64,000 bases of DNA from Mya arenaria (lineage: Eukaryota > Mollusca > Bivalvia > Myida > Myidae): assembly GCF_026914265.1 (NCBI RefSeq), contig NC_069124.1, positions 91,044,628-91,108,627 of the forward strand. The letters are read 5' to 3'. Positions 55,373 through 64,000 of this stretch are shown here, one piece after another. Under the pieces are notes generated by a model. That model saw only the letters and a list, made by a program, of their open reading frames with translations. It had not been told where the DNA came from and ran no database searches. The stretch's first letter is position 1. Every line of letters starts with the position of its first letter. The position numbers and the translations under genes were made by a program.

Positions 55373-58300
55373 TCAGCTAAAGGCGATCGCGTGGTTCTCC
55401 CGCATCTCCATCTGGCGGAGGCGGATGTTGTTGGAAGCTCCACGGATACGCTGTGAGCGTGTGGATCTGAGACTCGGGATGTTGGAGTCAGAGAGGCTGG
55501 AGTGATGGGAGCTGACGCGACTCAGCCCGCCAGCCGACATCACGCTGCCACTCTCACTGTGCCCCAGATCAGGTCGCTGTATAACTGGGGCTGGTCCTGC
55601 AAAAACGGTTCTTACATTGTGGGTTATCTTCAAAACACATTGTGGCTAGTGTGGTAGGGGTAACCTTCATTTCACACATTACGGTTATGGCTGGCTAGGG
55701 TATGTTACACTTAAAATGTAGGTTATATAGTAATAAATGTGACACAAATAATCAAAATCTTATCATCTGATTCAATCAACATTTTTCATACATGTACATG
55801 TATTAAACTTTATAAATGCTTTCAAATTAACAGATTCTAAAGTAGAGGTTTATGTTTAGTTGTAAGACATACCTGATACCACAGACAGCCCGGGACCTTG
55901 CTGGGAATGATACCGTTGAAGGTCTGAAATATAAACTCGCACAATGTACACTCAACATGGTGGAATAACATGGCAGTTACATACAGAAACTGTTCCACAA
56001 ATAATTTACACTAGAAAAACTCATGTACTCTCAGTTTATCTAGTTTAACTATCACAGTAAATGACAGAAAATGAAACAAGAACTGAGTAAACGACAATTT
56101 CACAATACTGTATTACATGTGTCATTGGTATGCAATGGTTATATTGATGTGAACTATCTTAAAAAGGTATAAAAAATCTAAATTGTAGCACAGTTGCTAA
56201 CAAAATCTTTTATAAGATAAATGACACCGCAAAATGAACATGCAAAAAGACAATAGAAAACATACTGTAAACAAGTTAAAGCTAAAGCATATTAAAATCT
56301 ATATACATTGAATATACATATAAAATAAGTCTAAAAGACATCCATCTATATCCATGATCGAACTATCTACCGGAACCTTGTACCAGACTATTATGTAGTT
56401 TATCTAGCTTCATCATAACAATATAGTTCTATCATATCTTAGAATACAACCTACATTTTCAGCCAATGTTTGGAGCCTACTGATAAATGTTATAGTTTGA
56501 CTGTTACCAAAGCTTGGAGCCTACCGATGCATAATGCTATAGTTTGACTGTTACAGCCTGGAGCCTACCGATGCATAATGCTATAGTTTGACTGTTACCA
56601 AAGCTTGGAGCCTACCGATGCATAAAGTTATAGTTTGACTGTTACCAAAGCTTGGAGCCTACCGATGCATAATGCTATAGTTTGACTGTTACCAAAGCTT
56701 GGAGCCTACCGATGCATAATGTTATAGTTTGACTGTTACCAAAGCTTGGAACATACCGATGCATAATGTTATAGTTTGACTGTTACCAAAGCTTGGAGCC
56801 TACCGATGCATAATGTTATAGTTTGACTGTTACCAAAGCTTGGAGCCTACCGATGCATAATGTTATAGTTTGACTGTTACCAAAGCTTGGAGCCTACCGA
56901 TGCATAATGCTATAGTTTGACTGTTACCAAAGCTTGGAGCCTACCGATGCATAATGTTATGGTTTGACTGTTACCAAAGCTTGGAGCCTACCGATGCATA
57001 ATGTTATGGTTTGACTGTTACCAAAACTTTGAACCTACCGATGCATAATGTTATGGTTTGACTGTTACCAAAGCTTGGAGCCTACCGATGCATAATGTTA
57101 TGGTTTGGCTGTTACCAAAGCATGGAGCCTACCGATGCATAATGTTATAGTTCGACTGTTACCAAAGCTTGGAGCCTACCGATGTTATAGTTTGACTGTT
57201 ACCAAAGCTTGGAGCCTACCGATGCATAATGTTATAGTTTGACTGTTACCAAAGCTTGGAGCCTACCGATGCATAATGTTATAGTTTGACTGTTACCAAA
57301 GCTTGGAGCCTACCGATGCATAATATTATAGTTTGACTGTTACCAAAGCTTGGAGCCTACTGATGCATAATGTTATAGTTTGACTGTTACCAAAGCTTGG
57401 AACATACCGATGCATAAAGTTATAGTTTGACTGTTACCAAAGCTTGGAGCCTACCGATGCATAATGTTATAGTTTGACTGTTACCAAAGCTTGGAACATA
57501 CTGATGCATAATGTTATAGTTTGACTGTTACCAAAGCTTGGAACATACTGGTGTATGAAATCTCTAAAGACCATGTCAGGGTTACAACCAATAATAGTTA
57601 ATTATGTTTACCAGTTTGTGTAAACCACGTGCGTGATAAATTGCATCATAAATGCTAAGTCGGAAGGCAACATTGTGCTTAAAATGAAGACTTAAATCAA
57701 AGATATGTTTTCTTTCACTACACCATTTTAAATGAACCAAAGGTCAGTCTATGCCGCTTCAAGAGCCACGCCTTCGTTTTATTACCGGAGTTTGATAAGG
57801 TGATTAGTTTCATCAAACACTTTGACAAACCTGTTTACAAAGAAATGTTTTGACAGTGCTCAATCAGATGGCCGTTTTATGAATAGGTTTGTCTTTGTGC
57901 TTAAAGAAACTACACTCTCAATCAAACGCTGGTTAAAGACCGAAGGCTGGGCTCTGGGCGGCGTAGACTGCGCTATGATTCATTTAAAACAGTGAATAAA
58001 TAAGAAAGTTATCTTTGTTTAAAGACTTCAATCAGCGCAAACTATTGCCTTCCGACGTAGCATTTATGACGCAATTTATCATGTGGTATACACACACACA
58101 TTGTTTACTGTAGGTTACATTTACAGCTTTTGGATAAAATAACAGAAAGGTAACGCCATGCTGAATGTTTAAGATTACAAAAAGCACTTACTAATATTTT
58201 GTTTGATATTAGACTTTGGATTATAAACATACTGTCTAGATTTTTTAGATACTGGCTATTGGATTAATCTAATTGAAAAGATCGCTCAAGACAAGATGGC

Positions 58301-61300
58301 AACCTTAAAGAAAAATAAAAAATAATATCTAACAGTAATCAATGCACATCAAAGATAAAACAAATCTGTAGACAAATTTTAAATAATTCATCACATCTAA
58401 CTTTTGGATATCCGGCTAACTATATAACCTGTTGTTGTTTTTTTATCTAATTTTATGATTTTTCACACAGCACTCCATCAAAAGTCCTTGGCCTAACAGT
58501 AAATAATTACTCTGTGGATATACTAGTGTTCCTGCTTAGTGAGTCTTGAAGTTTAAAGATATTATAAGTGGGGCAAAACTCCAAACCCTCCAAATATACT
58601 CCAAGTTTAAACAGTATGGGAGCAAATCAACATGAAGAATTTCAGACTGGTGGTTTTTGTAACGTTAAGCAAGAACACTGTTCTTGGCAGAGAAACTGGC
58701 TCAATTTCAGCTAATACATAAAAGATGGTATGAAATAGCAAAACAGTTCTCTTTTCAAGTTTATCCAAGGGCCTTTGAAGAGCACTGTACTCTGGAAGTA
58801 AGGTATGGGATTGCCAGCCTGACATTGAGTCGAGTCATGTGTTGAATATGGGAGATACAGTACCCGACCCTCCGATGAGGTGATACTGCCACAGCAGGTT
58901 TGACTGGTAGGTTGTGCGAAAACCTGACATGTAGCAAAACACAACCATACTGTACAGTCCAGTGTGAGTTACAGAGATACATGTGAACTACATATCAATA
59001 TTATATACAAGGTACAAACAAAAATGACTTATTCATAGAGAAACAAAAACAAAACATATGGCAAATAACATTCATCGATGAAAACACACAGTTTAAACAA
59101 AAGCCATGCTGAGGGAACCCCACACTTGTCTGTTTTCCCAAGTCAAACATGAGGCATACCTCGACAATTACTAGAGCAAGAGTTATGGTATGCATAATTA
59201 TGTGTATTGTCTCTAGCAACATGTGAACTACCATCATCGGTACCAAGTTTCATTTGAGTTAAATGGGCAAGTTTTTATTTTATTTTTGCACAGTGATGGA
59301 GACAACACCAAGGCTATGACAATACCTCAACCTGTTTCCTTGGAAACAAACATTTAATGACGTTAATTGTTTACAATATCTACTTAAGTAATCAACTCCA
59401 ATAAATGTTTTACGAGTGTTGTACAGAAATGCACTTAAGTGATAGATATGGTTAACTACAGATATCTCTGCGTACTGTGAATGCAGTCAAGATACGTCCT
59501 ACATGCTCCTTTAAATAAATAAAATTCAACCAAGGTATTTAAAAATCATACCCTGGTGCTAGTTTATTGTGATGCAAACAGCAGTGGACATTTTCTTGTA
59601 CTGTATTTTAAAGATATGCAATATGTGCTACATTATTATAAGACTAAGCGACAGATCAGTTTTACAATGTCACAAGTGTGGTTCAAAATTGTCCTTATTC
59701 ATCTCTTACAACAAACAAAAGTTTTCTTATCTTTTCAGATACAGGCCAGCATCTTTATTCATGGGACTATGTTAAGCATTTGGTGCATCAAAAACACATT
59801 TCATTTATTATTGTATAGACATTCTACAAAACTTAACATGATCTTGACCAAAGCAATTAAGTAAACATGTTCAAATGAAAGATTTTAATGCTTTTATCTA
59901 TTGTTGCCCACTGATGTGTTTTTTACAAAGAAAACATGTACATGGACTTGTTCTCACTTGTTTCTACTCCAATCAACCATCCTGGCAACATATCAAAAAA
60001 GAAAAAGTACACTTACCATTGAAAGAAAATGAAAATACTTCAAATTAAAGGTATAAATGCTATTTTCACTACTTAGATCATGTACTGATAAAATTTCTAA
60101 AGAAGGTAAAATTGAAAACTCTGAACTAAAATTGAAAGAAAAATTCACACAAAATTCAATCACAAAAACCGAAAACCCACATTTAATTATTTCTGTTAAA
60201 CTCAATCAAGCTTGAAAAGCATAGCTGCCACATGCAAACAAAACTTCCATGATGCCTGCAGATTTATAGATATTAAAAGAAAACATTTTTGTGCCTTCAA
60301 CCTGTCAACTCAACTCATCTAGTGCACATGTTTATGAAAAACACACATTTATGAATGATTTTTAGATGTGCAGAGTGAACAGGCCAGGTGGGTAACCGGA
60401 TGAAGGCACACTACATGTCCAGCAGCACTCAACACTCTGGTTAGAGGGAGACATGTTAACTGACTACAGACAGGACCGTTTAACATGCACCACCTTGGCC
60501 ACCCTCGGTAAATAGCAGAGTTCATTTTCAACGTTAAATTACAGTGACGCTAACTTATTACATTTCAAAAGAATTCTTTCTGAAGATCAAGCTAGGCAAG
60601 ACAAAAGAAATAAGAGTTATACTACCAATGGAAGTATGAAAGCCAAAGCAATACTTTGTGACAGTCTTTTATGTTTTTATGTGAGATATATAATTTGAAA
60701 AAATAAGGTATAATTTCGACCAAGGCAGCATGCAATTATGGTGGGTGGGGTATTACAAGAGTATATCAATAATCAAATCATTCATCTCACTTACAGTCTG
60801 TAGTTGGCTGAAAACACAGACCAACAAATGTACTCTTTCTCATTGTCATTCTTTATCTCTTTGAATCAAAATCAATTTCCATACAAAAAGAGACTTAAAA
60901 TTTTTAAAAATTGAAAATTAGAATGACCATCAGAAATCATGGTCATAGATGCTGATTTGTATTTATTATATAGACAGGTGCTTTAATAGCTGTCCGTAAT
61001 GAGATGGGGAGAGGTGCCAGAAAAAGTACCATCAGACTTAAGTATGTATTTATAATTTAAAACATTGTCATGAATATAAACGCATCTTCAAGTTATATAT
61101 CATATGGTTTGCTTGCAGACAGTGTTTATGGGATCACTGCTAGTGTGAGGCAGTGTCCGTGGAGGCCGGGGAGGGGAGACACAGCAGAGAACGCTACAAA
61201 TGACAACATACCGGCTGCCTCACTCATATAGCTCGGCTTTAGCTCTTGGTGCATTAGGGGGGCCTCTACAATTTAAAGAACCAACAAATGTTTAAGAAAG

Positions 61301-63570
61301 GTCTGACAAGACATTTTAATGATAATAAATAACAAATTCAAGTCACAAAGGCATAAAGACTGCTGCTTATTATTGTAAGGAGATAAATCTACAAAATTGT
61401 TCAATGACTTTAAAATTTAATCATAATTTTTTATTGAATTCATCATCATATAAATTTGAAAAAACAAACAACTGAAGGAGCAGTCTTGATGCTCAAAGCA
61501 AAACCCGCGCCCACGTCTATGCGAAGAGCTACAATGATCAAACCATGCATACATGTGTTTACGCAGCATGCAGTCACTATTTTTTGTATTGCTCAAGGAT
61601 TTGGTAAAGCCATTTTTCTGATAGGGTGAGAGAGCCTCGCAATGTGAGGGTGACCGTGTTAAGAGTTCCTGAAATCACCAGTCTTTAAGCATTACAGTTG
61701 CTTTCATTGATGCAGAAACTTTAAAACAATAGAAAGACATGTCTGTATTTCTGTGCATGCGTTTCAACTCCCTTGCCTATCTAGTTCCTACTCAATGACT
61801 GGCAAAGCATCCTTAGAAACTTATTCTTATACACAATCTTAGCGGACCCTGCATAGAAAAAACAACAAAAAAGGGCAAGTAAGGGTTTGTGCTACATACT
61901 TGAATCTGAAACAATAATTAAATAATGAAGTCTAGAATTGTTCATATTTAACAATAACTTTAATCTGTAGTGTTTGTGAGTGCCAGAGAACAGTTAGGTG
62001 AACACACACCTCTATCTCTAATTCAACAGTCACCTCAACATTAATTCTGTGCCACCTGTCCTACCATGATTGCACACATAAAAACAGAGAACAGAACATT
62101 ACCTTTTGGGACGTTTAATTCTAGATATATAAAGAATGCTCTCTCTCTACATGAACTATTTGTGTAAAATTACATTTAATTTAATTATCAAACATTGATC
62201 TAATCATGTGCTTCAAAATAAAGACTCTCAATATTTGAGAAACTTTCAATATTTACATTGACCAGAATATATCATTCAAACCTACCAGTGTCCTTGCGTT
62301 GGCCAGAAGCACTGAGCACACGCTTGGAAGTTGAGGTCGGTGTGATGGAGTCTGACCGCGCCTCTATTGGCATATTGGTGGTGTAACCATTGCGGGCCAG
62401 GATCCGGTTGCGCTCTGCCTCGGTCTCGAGGAGAGAGGACAGGTTACGATACTCAGAGTCAGGGATCACCGCCCCGGAAGTACCTACACGCCCTACCCCT
62501 CCCAGGGGCTTTCGCATAAACTTGTTTCTCTGTGAAAATAAGCTAACATTAAAAAATGTGCTTCATGTTACTCATAGTTGCATCTTTTAGTGTGCATGCA
62601 TCATACTTTAGAAAACACACACAAACTTTTTTAACATGGGGTTTAATGAAATCATTTTAGTCTAAAATTAATTATTCAAAAGTTAAAAAATAAAATCTTT
62701 ACAAAATGCTGAAGTGTGATAATATTGTCCAATCTTACACTTGTCCTACTACTTATGGCTCTAGCAACCAAGGCAATAAGCTACACATCACTAAACAAAA
62801 CGTAAGTGTGCCCATATATTTGTGACCACTCAACTCAAGCAAAATTATATACTAGCGTTTAAAGAGGCTATACACTTTAAAGTAAAATATTTGGTGCAAT
62901 AAAGCAAAGTCAATGACTTGTATGTATTTCACCCGTAAATGATGGACTACGAATTTTCTGATAGCATGTAAATTGACTAATGCAAAAGGGGAATAATCAA
63001 ATATTTTTTTAAAGATTTTACCCTGGTGGATATTTGATCCCACATTATGATAATAAATGTTGCATTTTGTGTAGTGAGTCTCACCTGAAAGGCAGGGACT
63101 GTTCTTTCGTTTACCCCCGCAAGGTGGCTGCCATTGGTCTTGTGTTGCCATGAGCGCCCCCCGTGACCGGGCTGTTGTGGGGAGAGAGAACTTGATGTAG
63201 ATGAAGAGATGGGCATTGGGCGACTGAGGCCCGGGGTGTTGGGCAGGATTGGCTTAGCTAGCGGGTTTGGAGGCGGGTAGAGGCTGATGTTAGTGGTGGA
63301 TTGAGAGTTGGAGTGTGTGTGTAGGGAGGAAGGAGGGGGCAGAAACACTGTGCCAAATCGCTCTGTCTGAGACAATGGCACCTGCTGCGTGCTGATGTTG
63401 CTTGCCATCGTGAAGTGCAAAGTGTGCTGGGGCACAGGTGCCGCCAGCTGGGCTCCAGACTCGGAGCCTGACATGCCCGAGGTGACACTACGGTCGGCCT
63501 GCAGCGAGGCCACAGCCCCGCCACTTAGCTGACTGTCCACACGCTGACTTGCAGAGTCGTGCTCACTGGT
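55373..63570 (-). CDS. Unrecognised Ser/Pro-rich protein, C-terminal five exons
   Basis: Exons in transcript order: 63570-63085 (starts TSEHDSASQRVDSQLSGG, ends VNERTVPAFQ), 62529-62286 (NKFMRKPLGG, then SEYRNLSSLLETEAERNRIL), 61265-61212 (APLMHQELKPSYMSEAA), 55923-55873 (LQRYHSQQGPGLSVVS), 55596-55373 (GPAPVIQRPDLGHSESGS, ending MREMENH-like acidic/basic tail IAFS, stop). Every boundary has GT-AG sites and matching phases, giving 352 residues. The protein part is low-complexity, rich in Ser, Pro, Gln and Gly, and likely disordered, with one better-ordered charged segment in exon 2 (ETEAERNRILARNGY). No transmembrane or enzyme motif is visible. It could be the cytoplasmic tail of a receptor or channel, or part of a scaffold. 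I do not recognise the family. The 5' part lies beyond 64000. Confidence 0.8.
56462..57556. repeat. 47-bp minisatellite, about 23 units
   Basis: Near-identical 47-bp units (GCTTGGAGCCTACCGATGCA then TAATGTTATAGTTTGACTGT and TACCAAA), in the intron between the 54-bp and 51-bp exons of the Ser/Pro-rich gene. Variants (ACATACCGATG, TGGTTTG, a unit lacking TGCATAA) occur in runs, indicating local duplication. No match to flanking exons was seen. Confidence 0.97.
57612..58101. mobile_element. Palindromic foldback/MITE element, copy 2
   Basis: A 490-bp copy of the element at 5006-5471: left end CAGTTTGTGTAAACCACGTG, shared inner blocks GTCGGAAGGCAACATT, GACTTAAATCAAAGAT and AGTCTATGCCGCTT, and right end CCTTCCGACGTAGCATTTAT through GTGGTATACACACACATTG. 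It is flanked by TTTAC on both sides, a 5-bp duplication different from that of copy 1. Sequence differences between copies and a short insertion in the right arm indicate both are fairly old. Confidence 0.85.
58102..61211. other. Intron of the Ser/Pro-rich gene
   Basis: About 3.1 kb with no recognised exon. Minus-strand open frames at 58.6-59.0 and 60.35-60.53 kb lack family resemblance and convincing splice sites. A dispersed repeat near 59100-59340 is listed separately. Confidence 0.5.
59100..59340 (+). repeat. Dispersed repeat with GGCTATGACAATACCTC tail
   Basis: Includes GGTACCAAGTTTCATTTGAG, TTTGCACAGTGATGGAGAC, ACAACACCAAGGCTATGACA and ATACCTCAAC. The end matches that of the repeat near 37200. 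Likely the same short interspersed family. Left boundary unclear. Confidence 0.45.
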
Positions 63571-64000
63571 CTGAAAGTACAGGAGATGTGCAAGAGGGGG
63601 TGAGTGCACGGTGAGGAGGAACACGTGTTATCATGCAGATGACTCAGAATTCCCAAGAAAAGCCTATTGATCACACTCATTAAGATTATATGCCTCTGAA
63701 AACTTTGGAAAGTTTTTACAAATCCTAGTGCATGCTTGAATGCAATTTGAACAATGAGTTCAGTTTATAACAAATTTGTTCCAAATGGATGATGAAACTG
63801 TCCAGTGGGAATTCTGATAGTGCGTTTGGATACAGACTTCTTTGTATTCTATAATGAAGCAGGTATATTATTTGGTTTCTACATTGTACCGATAATTCTA
63901 GAAGGATGACATTAGTGTTTTTTTTATAGATTTACTACCAAAGTTATTTTGTTTATATACTCCAGAAGCAACGCAATGATACATAGAAGTTAAGGTTAGT
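63571..64000. other. Upstream intron of the Ser/Pro-rich gene
   Basis: The TTTCAG acceptor of exon 63570-63085 lies at its left edge. No further exon was seen before the window ends. Confidence 0.6.

Overview
The window looks like bivalve mollusc nuclear DNA. It is AT-rich, its genes have many short GT-AG exons, and it is packed with bivalve-type repeats: pearl/CvA-like elements built around tandem cores with (CGGT)n tracts, tRNA-derived SINEs, small inverted-repeat elements and decayed CR1/L2/jockey-like LINEs. All gene models were assembled by eye from splice sites, reading-frame phase and remembered family sequences. No search was run, and species and expression are unknown.

Layout. 1-1.09 kb: a 50-bp minisatellite. 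1.66-3.31 kb (-): the first two coding exons of a secreted or membrane immunoglobulin-domain protein. 4.81-6.58 kb (-): oligoribonuclease (REXO2), five exons including the C-terminus, with a GC-AG intron that carries a palindromic foldback element. 6.7-15.3 kb: no confident host gene; a tRNA-derived SINE, two decayed LINE copies in the same orientation and a pearl-like array. 15.38-24.93 kb (+): serine incorporator (SERINC), 13 exons; only the short first coding exon was not found. 27.4-30.7 kb: a 3.3-kb minisatellite with two structural zones. 30.9-31.4 kb: a 500-bp inverted-repeat element with a tRNA-like piece inside. 33.35-34.67 kb: a second pearl-like array, which like the first carries perfect estrogen-response-element palindromes. 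38.07-43.25 kb (-): OSTF1, complete in eight exons (218 aa). 43.44-48.30 kb (+): pygopus, three coding exons (236 aa), head-to-head with OSTF1 across about 200 bp. 55.37-63.57 kb (-): the C-terminal five exons of an unrecognised Ser/Pro-rich protein, with a 47-bp minisatellite and a second foldback element in one intron.

The host genes act in unrelated processes: RNA turnover (REXO2), membrane lipid scrambling (SERINC), SH3/ankyrin adaptor signalling (OSTF1) and Wnt/beta-catenin transcription (pygopus). The only arrangement suggesting shared control is the OSTF1/pygopus divergent promoter.

The most unusual structures are: a 36-bp minisatellite in an OSTF1 intron that is a multiplied copy of the preceding exon's 3' end with its 5' splice site; two foldback elements each flanked by its own 5-bp target duplication; ERE palindromes carried at regular spacing in repeat arrays; and the 33/71-bp minisatellite whose 33-bp period keeps long frames open on both strands. 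I saw no LTR retroelement, Polinton, CRISPR array or rRNA gene.
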